DNA from: an uncultured Sterolibacteriaceae bacterium
Lineage (GTDB): Bacteria; Pseudomonadota; Gammaproteobacteria; Burkholderiales; Rhodocyclaceae
NCBI GenBank assembly: GCA_937888595.1
Contig: CALARK010000028.1
Span: forward strand, 9,483-73,482
Length of the DNA: 64,000 nt
Reading direction: 5' to 3'
In this document: positions 26,598 through 35,669 of the stretch, piece by piece
How the letters are laid out: each line of letters starts with the position of its first letter
How positions within the stretch are numbered: the first letter of the stretch is position 1
Notes under the pieces: model-generated
Databases searched by the model: none
What the model was told of the DNA's origin: nothing
What the model saw: only the letters and a program-made list of their open reading frames with translations
Position numbers and translations under genes: made by a program

Positions 26598-27869
26598 ATG
26601 AAGCTTGAAACCCTCGCCGTCCACGGCGGCTTTACGCCCGATCCCACCACCAAGGCGGTGGCGGTGCCAATCTACCAGACCACATCCTACGCATTCGACG
26701 ATACGCAGCATGGTGCCGACCTGTTCGACCTGAAGGTTGCCGGCAACATCTACACGCGCATCATGAACCCGACCACAGACGTGCTGGAAAAGCGCCTCGC
26801 GGCCATGGAAGGTGGCGTCGGCGCGCTGGCGGTGGCATCGGGCATGTCCGCCATCACCTACGCGATCCAGACCATCGCCGAGGCCGGCGACAACATCGTC
26901 TCGGTCGGCACGCTCTATGGCGGCACCTACAACCTGTTCGCCCACACCCTGCCCCAATATGGCATCGAGGTGCGCTTCGCCGACTATCGCGACCCCGCGA
27001 GCTTCAAGCCACTGATCGACGGCCGGACCAAGGCCGTGTTCTGCGAGTCGGTTGGCAACCCGCTCGGCAACGTCGTGGACATCGCCGCGCTGGCGGAAGT
27101 CGCACACGCTGCCGGCGTGCCCCTGATCGTGGACAACACCGTGCCGACGCCCTACCTGTGCCGTCCCTTCGAGCACGGTGCCGACATCGTCGTCCATGCG
27201 CTGACCAAGTACCTCGGCGGCCATGGCACCAGCATCGGCGGTGCCATCGTCGATTCCGGCAAGTTCCCGTGGGCCGAGCACAAGGAACGCTTCAAGCGCC
27301 TCAACACGCCGGACGTGTCCTACCACGGCGTCGTCTACACCGAAGCGCTCGGCCCGGCGGCCTACATCGGCCGGGCACGCGTCGTCCCGCTGCGCAACAT
27401 GGGCGCGGCGATCTCCCCCTTCAACAGCTTCCTGATCCTGCAGGGCATGGAAACGCTGCCGGTGCGCATGGACCGCATCTGCGAGAACACGCTGAAAGTG
27501 GCGGAGTTCCTCAAGGCCCACCCGAAGGCGAGCTGGGTGCGCTATGCCGGACTGCCCGACCATCCCGAGCACGGACTGACGCAGAAATACATGGGCGGCC
27601 GGGCCTCGGGCATCCTCTCCTTCGGCGTGAAGGGCGGTCGCGACGGCGGGGCGAAGTTCCAGGATGCGCTGAAGCTGATCACGCGACTCGTCAACATCGG
27701 CGACGCCAAGTCGCTGGCCTGCCATCCGGCCAGCACCACGCATCGCCAACTCGGCCCGGATGAACTGAAGAAGGCCGGCGTGTCCGAGGACATGGTGCGC
27801 CTGTCGATCGGCCTCGAGCACATCGACGACATCAAGGCGGATCTGGACCAGGCGCTCGCCGCCGTCTGA
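26598..27869 (+). CDS. metY: O-acetylhomoserine aminocarboxypropyltransferase / sulfhydrylase
   Basis: MetY joins O-acetylhomoserine with sulfide (or methanethiol) to make homocysteine or methionine. The 423-residue PLP enzyme starts METLAVHGG-like (KLETLAVHGGFTPDPTTKAV), has IYQTTSYAFDDTQHGADLF, YTRIMNPTTDVLEKRLAAME, and the cofactor Lys at residue 204 in HALTKYLGGHGTSIGG. Long length and PFNSFLILQGMETLPVRMDR separate it from MetB/MetC. GGAGG precedes the start. A promoter with a palindrome lies upstream. Confidence 0.93.
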   Translation: MKLETLAVHGGFTPDPTTKAVAVPIYQTTSYAFDDTQHGADLFDLKVAGNIYTRIMNPTTDVLEKRLAAMEGGVGALAVASGMSAITYAIQTIAEAGDNIVSVGTLYGGTYNLFAHTLPQYGIEVRFADYRDPASFKPLIDGRTKAVFCESVGNPLGNVVDIAALAEVAHAAGVPLIVDNTVPTPYLCRPFEHGADIVVHALTKYLGGHGTSIGGAIVDSGKFPWAEHKERFKRLNTPDVSYHGVVYTEALGPAAYIGRARVVPLRNMGAAISPFNSFLILQGMETLPVRMDRICENTLKVAEFLKAHPKASWVRYAGLPDHPEHGLTQKYMGGRASGILSFGVKGGRDGGAKFQDALKLITRLVNIGDAKSLACHPASTTHRQLGPDELKKAGVSEDMVRLSIGLEHIDDIKADLDQALAAV

Positions 27870-27895
27870 CGATAACGATGTAAGGGGCGGCGGGC

Positions 27896-29110
27896 TCAGG
27901 CCCGCTGCCACTGCCGGCGCAGGCTCTCCAGGCACGAGGCCGGACGCCTCAGACAGGCACGCGTGGCCCGGGTCAGGCGCGTCCAGAACCGCAAGCTTGC
28001 GGAACGGCGACAGGGGGGCAGCTGCCCCGATGCCGTGACGACGCGATTGCGGCCGGCATGCTTCGCTTCATAGAGCGCCCGGTCGGCGGCCGCGATCATC
28101 TCGGCGGCAAGATCCGATTCACCGTCAGCGTCATTGGCACTGCCGGTGCCGAGCATCGACAGGCCCACCGAGAGGGTAACCGGCACCGTCTCGCCTCCGA
28201 TCGCACGGAAACAGCTGCCCGCAACCGCAGCACGGATGCGTTCGGCGATGTCCTGCGCATGCACGGCGGCCGTCTGCGGCAGCAGGACGACGAACTCTTC
28301 CCCGCCATAGCGGGCGATGGTATCGCCGGTACGCAACTGGTCCTGGACGAGGACGGCGACGCTGCGCAGCACCGCGTCGCCGGTTTGGTGGCCCCACGTG
28401 TCGTTGATGCGCTTGAAGCGGTCGATATCGAGAAACATGCACGCCAGCGGCTGGCGATGGCGCTGCGCCTGGCAGACTTCGGCAAGGCAGCGGTGCTCGA
28501 AGTAGCGGCGGTTTTGCACCCCAGTGAGGGCGTCGGTCAGGCCGGCGCACTTGAGTCGCTCGTGCGCCAGCGCATTGTCGATGCAGATCGTGACGACGGC
28601 GGCAACGCGGTCGAGAAATCGTGTGCCGGCGTCGGGGTTGTAGCGTTCCGCGACGCCACTGCCGAGGTTCAGGCTGCCGATCAGCTCATCACCTCGCAAC
28701 AGCGGCAAAACGGCAACAGAGGCGATGCTCCTTGCCGTCTCGCCCAGCAGGGTGGCGTGAATCCCGGCTTCGTAGGGCTGCAACCAGGCACGCGCTCCCG
28801 ACGCGCACACCGCCGCGAAGATTGCGGCGTCTTCGTGGAGCCGGAGCCCGGCGGGCCGCTGGTTACCGAAGATCCGCGCGATTTCGCATTCCGGATCGAT
28901 CAGCGACAGGCTGACATGTTCGATACCGAAAGCCTCGCGATAGTCTTCGAGCAGGAGACGTACGAGTTCCGGCAGGGAGCGTGCCGCAATCAGCCGACGT
29001 TCGAGCAGGTCGAAGCGCTCCTGCTTGTCTTCGTTGCGCCGCGCCTCGTCGAGCAGTGACTCGAGCCGCTGCCGCAGGCTGGAGTTTTCGAAACGCAGTC
29101 TGTCGATCAT
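27896..29110 (-). CDS. diguanylate cyclase with N-terminal DUF484/GAF-like domain
   Basis: The 404-residue product begins with a coiled coil (IDRLRFENSSLRQRLESLLD) and a DUF484/GAF-like sensory domain (about 35-185). A GGDEF domain follows: LTDALTGVQNRRYFEHR, FLDIDRFKRINDTWGHQTGD and the catalytic RYGGEEFVVLLP (about residue 268). RTGD five residues before GGEEF is an intact inhibitory I-site, so cyclic di-GMP feedback is likely. Both the signature and the metal Asp are intact, so it should make cyclic di-GMP. A basic tail of about 45 residues is unassigned. It is convergent with metY. Confidence 0.9.
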   Translation of the reverse strand: MIDRLRFENSSLRQRLESLLDEARRNEDKQERFDLLERRLIAARSLPELVRLLLEDYREAFGIEHVSLSLIDPECEIARIFGNQRPAGLRLHEDAAIFAAVCASGARAWLQPYEAGIHATLLGETARSIASVAVLPLLRGDELIGSLNLGSGVAERYNPDAGTRFLDRVAAVVTICIDNALAHERLKCAGLTDALTGVQNRRYFEHRCLAEVCQAQRHRQPLACMFLDIDRFKRINDTWGHQTGDAVLRSVAVLVQDQLRTGDTIARYGGEEFVVLLPQTAAVHAQDIAERIRAAVAGSCFRAIGGETVPVTLSVGLSMLGTGSANDADGESDLAAEMIAAADRALYEAKHAGRNRVVTASGQLPPCRRSASLRFWTRLTRATRACLRRPASCLESLRRQWQRA

Positions 29111-29152
29111 GCCGTCATCTTACGGCATTGGCATGCGGAAACTTGAGCTGGC

Positions 29153-29175
29153 GCCGTCCTGCCGGCGCCGATTTT
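29153..29175 (-). repeat. dispersed repeat, intergenic copy between diguanylate cyclase and nuoN
   Basis: Two mismatches to consensus, forward on the minus strand. It lies in the 72-base gap between the nuoN stop (29183) and the start of the next gene. Confidence 0.85.
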
Positions 29176-29182
29176 TGCGACG

Positions 29183-30658
29183 CTACAGCGAACGAAGCAG
29201 CGCGTAGGTGCAGAGTGAGATCAGCGTGTCCGGGAACAGGCCGAACAGGGCGACGGCGGCACCATTGAGGGACAGGAGAAAGCGCACGTCGGACGCCGCG
29301 ACGATCGGTGCAGCATCGACCGGCGCGTCGAAATACATGAGCTTGACGACGCGCAGGTAGTAGAAGGCCCCGATCAGCGAGAACATCACCGCGAACACGG
29401 CGACGGCGACATGGCCGGCATCGACGGCGGCCAGCAGGACCGAGAACTTGGCGAAGAAGCCGATGAAGAACGGCACGCCGGCCATCGAGAACATCAGGAT
29501 CATCATCACGGCCGCGAACCACGGACTGCGCTGGTTGAGCCCCTTGAAATCCTCGAGGTGCTCGGCCTCGTAGCCGGCACGCGACAGCAACAGGATGACG
29601 CCGAAGGACCCGAGCGACATGATCACGTAGGCCACGGCGTAGTACATCGCGGAGCTGTAGGCATTCAGGGCGAAATGCCGGTCGGCACCGACCGTGCCGC
29701 TCATCATCGCCAGCAGCAGGAAGCCCATGTGCGAGATGGCCGAATAGGCCAGCATGCGCTTGATGTTGGTCTGGGCGATGGCGGCGAGGTTGCCGAGGGC
29801 GATCGACAACACGGCCAGCAGCATCAGCATGCCCTGCCAGTGCTCGGCCAGTTCGAACAGGCCATAGACCAGCATGCGCAGCGTGATGGCGAAGGCGGCC
29901 AGCTTGGGCGCCGAGGCGATCAGCAGCGTGATCGGCGTCGGCGCGCCCTGATAGACGTCCGGCACCCACATGTGGAAAGGCACGGCGCCGAGCTTGAAGG
30001 CGATGCCGGAGACGATGAAGACGAGGCCAAAGACCAGCACGGTCTTGTTGGCGACGCCGAGATGCAGGGCCTGGGCGACACCGCCGATCTCGAGCGTGCC
30101 GGTGGCGCCATACACCATGGACATCCCGTACAGCAGCAGGCCCGAGGCGAGCGCACCGAGGACGAAATACTTCATCGCAGCTTCGGTCGCGCGCGGGCTG
30201 TCGCGGTCGATGGCGACGAGAGCGTAGAGCGACAGCGAGAGCAGTTCGAGGCCGAGGTAGATGGTCAGAAAATGGGCCGCCGAGATCATCACCATCATGC
30301 CGACGGTGGCGAACAGCACCAGCACGTAGTACTCCCCCTTGTCGAGTTGCCGTGCGGCAAGGTAGTCGCGGCTGTAGATCAGGACGACGATCACCGACAG
30401 GTACAGCATCAGCTTCAGGAAGTCGGCGAGCAGGTCATCGACGAACATGTTGCTGAAGGTCAGCACGACCTGACCATCCATGGTCTGGTAGGTGATCAGG
30501 GCGCAGCCGACCAGGGCGATCATGGTCAGCGAGGCGGTGATCCAGCGCTGGGCCCGGCCGAGGAAGGCATCCACGAGCAGGATGAGGCAGGCCATCAGCA
30601 CGAGGAAGACCTCCGGCATTGCCGGGTAGAGATCGGGCACCACGAAGTTCTTGAGCAT
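29183..30658 (-). CDS. nuoN: NADH-quinone oxidoreductase subunit N
   Basis: NuoN is one of three antiporter-like membrane subunits of complex I and helps move protons. The 491-residue chain has about 14 membrane helices, with the conserved broken-helix stretches ALGNLAAIAQTNIKRMLAYS and AISHMGFLLLAM, and the Lys in the proton channel region. It is the last of the 14 nuo genes; 26 bases separate it from nuoM. The repeat and the diguanylate cyclase gene follow. Confidence 0.96.
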   Translation of the reverse strand: MLKNFVVPDLYPAMPEVFLVLMACLILLVDAFLGRAQRWITASLTMIALVGCALITYQTMDGQVVLTFSNMFVDDLLADFLKLMLYLSVIVVLIYSRDYLAARQLDKGEYYVLVLFATVGMMVMISAAHFLTIYLGLELLSLSLYALVAIDRDSPRATEAAMKYFVLGALASGLLLYGMSMVYGATGTLEIGGVAQALHLGVANKTVLVFGLVFIVSGIAFKLGAVPFHMWVPDVYQGAPTPITLLIASAPKLAAFAITLRMLVYGLFELAEHWQGMLMLLAVLSIALGNLAAIAQTNIKRMLAYSAISHMGFLLLAMMSGTVGADRHFALNAYSSAMYYAVAYVIMSLGSFGVILLLSRAGYEAEHLEDFKGLNQRSPWFAAVMMILMFSMAGVPFFIGFFAKFSVLLAAVDAGHVAVAVFAVMFSLIGAFYYLRVVKLMYFDAPVDAAPIVAASDVRFLLSLNGAAVALFGLFPDTLISLCTYALLRSL

Positions 30659-30684
30659 CGCTATTCTGTCGCCGCCAACGTTAT

Positions 30685-32160
30685 CTAGAGCTTGCTCACA
30701 GCCACGTGCTTGAGCAAGTTATCTACCGAGGCATGCATCACCTCGGTAAAGGGATAGGGATAGAGGCCCATGGCCAGTACGCACACCGCCAGGATGGCCA
30801 GGAACAGGAATTCGCGATGGCTGATGTCCGTCAGTTCCGCGACATGTCCGTTGCCCACCGCGCCGAACAGCACGCGCTTCACCATCCAGAGGGTGTACGC
30901 GGCGCCGAGGATCAGGGTGGTCGCGGCGAGGAAGCCGATCCAGAAGTTGAACTTGACGGCACCGAGGATGACCATGAACTCTCCGACGAAGCCGGAGGTC
31001 GCCGGCAGGCCCGCATTGGCCATGGCGAACAGCACCATGAAGCCCGCGAACTTCGGCATCGTATGCACCACGCCGCCGTAGTCCGCGATCTGCCGCGAAT
31101 GCATCCGGTCGTACATGACGCCAACGCAGAGGAACATGGCGGCGGAGACGAAGCCGTGCGAGATCATCTGCACCAGCGCGCCCTCGACGCCCAGTGCATT
31201 GAAGATGAAGAAGCCGAGCGTCACGAAGCCCATGTGCGAGATCGACGAATAGGCGATCAGTTTCTTCATGTCGGCCTGCACCAGCGCGACGAAGCCGATG
31301 TAGATGACGGCGATCAGCGACAGTGCGATCATCATCGGCGCAAGATAGTGGCTGGCATCCGGCGCGATCGGCAGGGAGAACCGCAGGAAGCCGTAGGCGC
31401 CGAGCTTGAGCATGATGGCGGCCAGCACCACCGAGCCGCCGGTCGGTGCCTCGACGTGGGCATCCGGCAGCCAGGTATGCACCGGCCACATCGGAACCTT
31501 GACGGCGAAGGCGACCAGGAAGGCGATGAACAGCAGAATCTGCGGCGCCATCTCGATGCGCAACTGGTGCCATTCGAGCAGGTTGAAGCTACCGCCGGAA
31601 TGCAGGAACAGCCAGATCAGCGCGATCAGCATCAGCAGCGAGCCGAGCAGCGTGTAGAGGAAGAACTTGAAGGCCGCATAGACGCGGTTCGGGCCGCCCC
31701 ACGCGCCGATGATGATGTACATCGGGATCAGCGAAGCCTCGAAGAAAACGTAGAACAGGACGGCATCGAGGGCGCTGAAGATGCCGTTCATCAGGCCGGA
31801 CATGATCAGGAAGGCGCCCATGTACTGGGCCACCTTGTCCTCGATCACTTCCCAGCCGGCGATGACGACGAGGATGGTGATGAAACTGTTGAGCAGGATG
31901 AACAGCATCGAGATGCCGTCCACGCCGAGCAGGTACTCGATGTTGAAGCGCGGAATCCAGGGGCGCTGTTCGACGAACTGCATGCCGGCCTGCGCGGTAT
32001 CGAAGCCGATGTAGAGCGGCAGCGTGATGGCGAAGCCGGCAAAGGCGACGATCAGCGCAGCCCAGCGGGCGAGGTTCTTCTGGTCGCCCGCCGCGAACAC
32101 GACGAAGGCGCCAACGATGGGGATCCAGATCGCGAGACTCAGGAGGGAGGAACTCATCAC
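30685..32160 (-). CDS. nuoM: NADH-quinone oxidoreductase subunit M
   Basis: NuoM is the second antiporter-like subunit. The 491-residue chain shows FNIEYLLGVDGISMLFILLN, VPMWPVHTWLPDAHVEAPTG with the key Lys/His, and LVQADMKKLIAYSSISHMGF, all family hallmarks, across about 14 membrane helices. It follows nuoL after ten bases and precedes nuoN. Confidence 0.97.
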   Translation of the reverse strand: MMSSSLLSLAIWIPIVGAFVVFAAGDQKNLARWAALIVAFAGFAITLPLYIGFDTAQAGMQFVEQRPWIPRFNIEYLLGVDGISMLFILLNSFITILVVIAGWEVIEDKVAQYMGAFLIMSGLMNGIFSALDAVLFYVFFEASLIPMYIIIGAWGGPNRVYAAFKFFLYTLLGSLLMLIALIWLFLHSGGSFNLLEWHQLRIEMAPQILLFIAFLVAFAVKVPMWPVHTWLPDAHVEAPTGGSVVLAAIMLKLGAYGFLRFSLPIAPDASHYLAPMMIALSLIAVIYIGFVALVQADMKKLIAYSSISHMGFVTLGFFIFNALGVEGALVQMISHGFVSAAMFLCVGVMYDRMHSRQIADYGGVVHTMPKFAGFMVLFAMANAGLPATSGFVGEFMVILGAVKFNFWIGFLAATTLILGAAYTLWMVKRVLFGAVGNGHVAELTDISHREFLFLAILAVCVLAMGLYPYPFTEVMHASVDNLLKHVAVSKL

Positions 32161-32170
32161 TTCGTGTCCG

Positions 32171-34207
32171 TCAGGCTCGGTTCATCCACAGGGTCAGCAG
32201 CACGAAGACGCCGATGATCATGGAGAAGGCATATTGATAGATGTGGCCCGACTGGATCAGGCGCACGACACTGGCGAACCAGCCGATCAGCTTCGCCGAG
32301 CCGTTCACCGCAACGCCGTCGATGATGGCCTGATCGCCGCCCTTCCACAGGCCGCGGCCGATGCCGCGCGCACCACCGGCGAAGAACCACTCGTTGAACT
32401 CGTCGAAGCCGTACTTCTTCTCGAGGATTGTGGCCAGCACGCCGGCTTTCCGCTTGATGACGGCCGGCAGGTCGGGACGGGCGATGTAGAGGAACCAGGC
32501 CGTGCCGGCGCCGGAGACCGCGAGCCAGAAAGGAAGGGTGGTAACGCCGTGCATCATCATCCCCAGCACGCCGTGGAATTCCGCCTTCATGTGTGCCACG
32601 CCATGATGCGCTTCGGAGAAGAAAATCGCATCGCCGAACCACGTGCCATAGAGGAAGGATCCGATCAGCCAGCCGGACGCGATGGCCGGAATCGACAGCA
32701 GGATCAGCGGCACGGTAACCACCTTCGGCGACTCGTGGGGAACATGGGGCTCATGAACCCCATGGTGGCCATGGCCGTGATCGTCGTGTCCGTGCCCGTG
32801 GTCATGGCCGTGGGCAGCCTCGCGGAAGCGCTCCTTGCCGTGGAAGGCGAAGAAGACGAGGCGGAAGGAATATAGGCCGCCGACGAAGACCGCCGCCAGC
32901 GCGCAGAAGTAGGCGAAGCCTGCGCCCGGCACGTTGGCCAGGTGCACCGCCTCGATGATCGAGTCCTTCGAGAAGAAACCGGCGAAGGGCGGCAGACCGG
33001 CGTTGGCGATGGCGCCGATCAGCACGGTCAGGTAGGTGATCGGCATGTACTTGCGCAGACCGCCCATGCGGCGCATGTCCTGCTCATGGTGCATGGCGAT
33101 GATCACCGAGCCGGCGCCGAGGAACAGCACCGCCTTGAAGAAGGCGTGTGTCATCAGGTGGAAGATCGCGACCGAGTAGGCCGAGGCGCCAAGGGCCATG
33201 GTCATGTAGCCGAGCTGCGACAGCGTCGAATAGGCGACGACACGTTTGATGTCGGTCTGCACGATGGCGATCAGCGCCATGAACAACGTGGTGATGGCGC
33301 CGACGACGATGATGAAGGACAGCGCGGTGTCGGACAGCTCGAACAGCGGCGACATGCGCGAGACCATGAAGATACCCGCCGTGACCATGGTGGCGGCGTG
33401 GATCAGCGCGGAGATCGGGGTCGGGCCCTCCATCGAGTCGGGCAGCCAGACGTGCAGCGGGAACTGCGCCGACTTGCCCATCGCGCCGATGAACAGCGCG
33501 ATGCAGATGGCGGTGACGAGCGGCCAGCCGGTGACGGATTCGGTCATCGCGGCAAGTGCCTTCGACTGGCCGAAGACGGTGGCGTAGTCGAGGCTGCCGG
33601 CATAGGCGGCGACCAGGCCGATGCCAAGCAGGAAGCCGAAGTCGCCGACGCGGTTGACGAGGAAGGCCTTGAGGTTGGCATAGACCGCCGTGGGCCGTAC
33701 CGACCAGAAGCCGATCAGCAGGTAGGAGACGAGGCCGACCGCCTCCCAGCCGAAGAACAGCTGGACGAAGTTGTTGCTCATGACGAGCATCAGCATCGAG
33801 AAGGTGAACAGCGAGATGTAGGAGAAGAAGCGCTGGTAGCTGTTCGTCCCCGCCAGGCTGCCTGCCGGCCAGTTTTCCTCGTCGTGCGCCATGTAGCCGA
33901 TGGTGTAGATGTGCACCATCAGCGACACGAAGGTGACGACCACCATCATCACGGCAGTGAGCGGATCGATGAGGAATCCGATCGACAGCTTGAGGCCGCC
34001 GGATTCGAGCCAGGTGTAGACATCGCCGTTGAAGGTCTCGCCGCCCATCACCCGGAACAGCACGATCAGGGACACGAGGAAAGACACCGTGACGCCGAGG
34101 ATGGTCACCGTGTGCGCACCGGCACGCCCGACTGCCTTGCTGAACAGGCCGGCGACGATGGCCCCGAGCAGCGGGGCGAGGGGCACGAGGAGATAGAGCA
34201 GCTTCAT
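32171..34207 (-). CDS. nuoL: NADH-quinone oxidoreductase subunit L with His-rich loop
   Basis: NuoL is the distal antiporter-like subunit with the long lateral helix. At 678 residues it is longer than E. coli NuoL (613). Hallmarks: GFLIDPLTAVMMVVVTFVSL, FPLHVWLPDSMEGPTPISAL, and IVQTDIKRVVAYSTLSQLGY. Residues about 462-492 form a striking His-rich stretch (HGHDHGHGHDDHGHGHHGVH) in the loop after FHGKERFREA. Relatives in betaproteobacteria often have some His here; metal binding is possible but unproven. It sits between nuoK and nuoM. Confidence 0.97.
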   Translation of the reverse strand: MKLLYLLVPLAPLLGAIVAGLFSKAVGRAGAHTVTILGVTVSFLVSLIVLFRVMGGETFNGDVYTWLESGGLKLSIGFLIDPLTAVMMVVVTFVSLMVHIYTIGYMAHDEENWPAGSLAGTNSYQRFFSYISLFTFSMLMLVMSNNFVQLFFGWEAVGLVSYLLIGFWSVRPTAVYANLKAFLVNRVGDFGFLLGIGLVAAYAGSLDYATVFGQSKALAAMTESVTGWPLVTAICIALFIGAMGKSAQFPLHVWLPDSMEGPTPISALIHAATMVTAGIFMVSRMSPLFELSDTALSFIIVVGAITTLFMALIAIVQTDIKRVVAYSTLSQLGYMTMALGASAYSVAIFHLMTHAFFKAVLFLGAGSVIIAMHHEQDMRRMGGLRKYMPITYLTVLIGAIANAGLPPFAGFFSKDSIIEAVHLANVPGAGFAYFCALAAVFVGGLYSFRLVFFAFHGKERFREAAHGHDHGHGHDDHGHGHHGVHEPHVPHESPKVVTVPLILLSIPAIASGWLIGSFLYGTWFGDAIFFSEAHHGVAHMKAEFHGVLGMMMHGVTTLPFWLAVSGAGTAWFLYIARPDLPAVIKRKAGVLATILEKKYGFDEFNEWFFAGGARGIGRGLWKGGDQAIIDGVAVNGSAKLIGWFASVVRLIQSGHIYQYAFSMIIGVFVLLTLWMNRA

Positions 34208-34213
34208 CCTGGC

Positions 34214-34519
34214 TTATCCCTTCAGGCTGTCGAGGTCATCGACATGGATGGTGGAAAGATTGCGGAACAGCACCACGAGGATGGCGAGGCCGATCGCCGC
34301 CTCGGCCGCCGCGACGGTCAGCACGAAGAACACCATCAGCTGGCCGGCCAGGTCGTTGAGGTAGTGCGAGAAGGCGACGAAGTTCATGTTCACCGCGAGC
34401 AGCATTAGCTCGATCGCCATCAGCAGCACGATCAGGTTCTTGCGGTTGAGGAAGATGCCGACGACGCTGATCGCGAAGAGGATCGCGGAGAGGATCAGGT
34501 AATGAGAAAGCGACAGCAT
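34214..34519 (-). CDS. nuoK: NADH-quinone oxidoreductase subunit K
   Basis: The 101-residue subunit has three membrane helices and the two buried glutamates of the family, seen in AIELMLLAVNMNFVAFS and VAAAEAAIGLAILVVLFR. It is part of the proton path near the quinone site. One base separates it from nuoJ. Confidence 0.97.
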   Translation of the reverse strand: MLSLSHYLILSAILFAISVVGIFLNRKNLIVLLMAIELMLLAVNMNFVAFSHYLNDLAGQLMVFFVLTVAAAEAAIGLAILVVLFRNLSTIHVDDLDSLKG

Positions 34520-34520
34520 G

Positions 34521-35165
34521 CTATTGACCTCCCCCCTGATCCGGCGCCGCCGCGGACTCGGCGGGCGCGTCCTTCTCGGCGGCCATCCTGACGAGGCGCA
34601 CCCGGTCGTTGCGACGCACCGCTAGTTGCTCGGCAGGCTTCTGGTACTTGGTGTCCTTGCGCTGGCGCAGCGTCAACATCACCGCGGCGATGACGCCGAC
34701 CAGCAGAATGACCGAGGCCAGTTCGAAGGGATAGACATACTCGGTGTAAAGCAGCCGGCCGAGTTCCTTGGTGTTGCTGTAGCCCTCGGGCATGGTCTGG
34801 CCCGGCAGGGCCTCGACGCTGAAGTACTTGCCGCTCAGGACCAGCGCCATCTCGGCGACCATCAGCAGGCCGATCATGCCGCCGAGCGGCAGATAGCTCC
34901 AGAAGCGGTGCCGCAGGCGGGCGATGTCGATGTCCAGCATCATGACGACGAACATGAACAGCACCATGACGGCGCCGACATAAACCATGATCAGGATGAT
35001 GGCGAGAAACTCGGCCTGCAGCAGCATCCACAGCGCCGCCGTGGAAAAGAAGGCCAGCACGAGGAACAGGGCCGCATGCACGGGGTTGCGGGCCGTGATC
35101 GTGCGCAGGGCGGCGAACACCAGGATCGCCGCGAGCACGTAGAAGACGAAGGTCTTGAATTCCAT
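34521..35165 (-). CDS. nuoJ: NADH-quinone oxidoreductase subunit J
   Basis: NuoJ has five membrane helices and 214 residues. The first 165 match the family (NPVHAALFLVLAFFSTAALW, EFLAIILIMVYVGAVMVLFM with the pi-bulge helix). The C-terminal about 35 residues are a charged, Ala/Pro-rich tail. A short overlap-like spacing to nuoI (8 bases) and nuoK (1 base) fits a single operon. Confidence 0.96.
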   Translation of the reverse strand: MEFKTFVFYVLAAILVFAALRTITARNPVHAALFLVLAFFSTAALWMLLQAEFLAIILIMVYVGAVMVLFMFVVMMLDIDIARLRHRFWSYLPLGGMIGLLMVAEMALVLSGKYFSVEALPGQTMPEGYSNTKELGRLLYTEYVYPFELASVILLVGVIAAVMLTLRQRKDTKYQKPAEQLAVRRNDRVRLVRMAAEKDAPAESAAAPDQGGGQ

Positions 35166-35173
35166 TGTCGGCT

Positions 35174-35659
35174 TTATCTGTACTTGGCGTCGATCGCCCG
35201 GTTGCCGGCGATCTCCTTTTCGTAGCGATCACCGTTGGCCAGCAGCATCTGCTTGGTGTAGAGGAGATCGCCGCGTGTTTCGCCGTGGTATTCGAAGATG
35301 TGGGTCTCGACGATGGCATCGACCGGGCACGCCTCCTCGCAGAAGCCGCAGAAGATGCACTTGGTCAGGTCGATGTCGTAGCGCGTGGTACGGCGCGAGC
35401 CGTCGTCACGCTCCGCGGACTCGATGGTGATGGCCATCGCCGGGCAGACCGCTTCGCACAGCTTGCAGGCGATGCAGCGCTCCTCGCCGTTCGGATAGCG
35501 GCGCAGCGCATGCAGACCCCGGAATCGCGGCGACAACGGCGTCTTGTCTTCCGGATACTGGACAGTAATCTTCGGCTTGAAGAAATAGCTGGCGGTCACC
35601 GCCATGCCCTGGAGCAGTTCCTTGAGGAACAGGCTGCCGATGAAGTCTTTCGCACCCAT
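35174..35659 (-). CDS. nuoI: NADH-quinone oxidoreductase subunit I
   Basis: NuoI carries clusters N6a and N6b in the Q module. Both ferredoxin motifs are intact: CIACKLCEAVCPAMAI and CIFCGFCEEACPVDAIV. The 161-residue length and RGLHALRRYPNGEERCIACK are standard for proteobacteria. It lies ten bases from nuoH. Confidence 0.98.
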   Translation of the reverse strand: MGAKDFIGSLFLKELLQGMAVTASYFFKPKITVQYPEDKTPLSPRFRGLHALRRYPNGEERCIACKLCEAVCPAMAITIESAERDDGSRRTTRYDIDLTKCIFCGFCEEACPVDAIVETHIFEYHGETRGDLLYTKQMLLANGDRYEKEIAGNRAIDAKYR

Positions 35660-35669
35660 CGCTAGCTCC

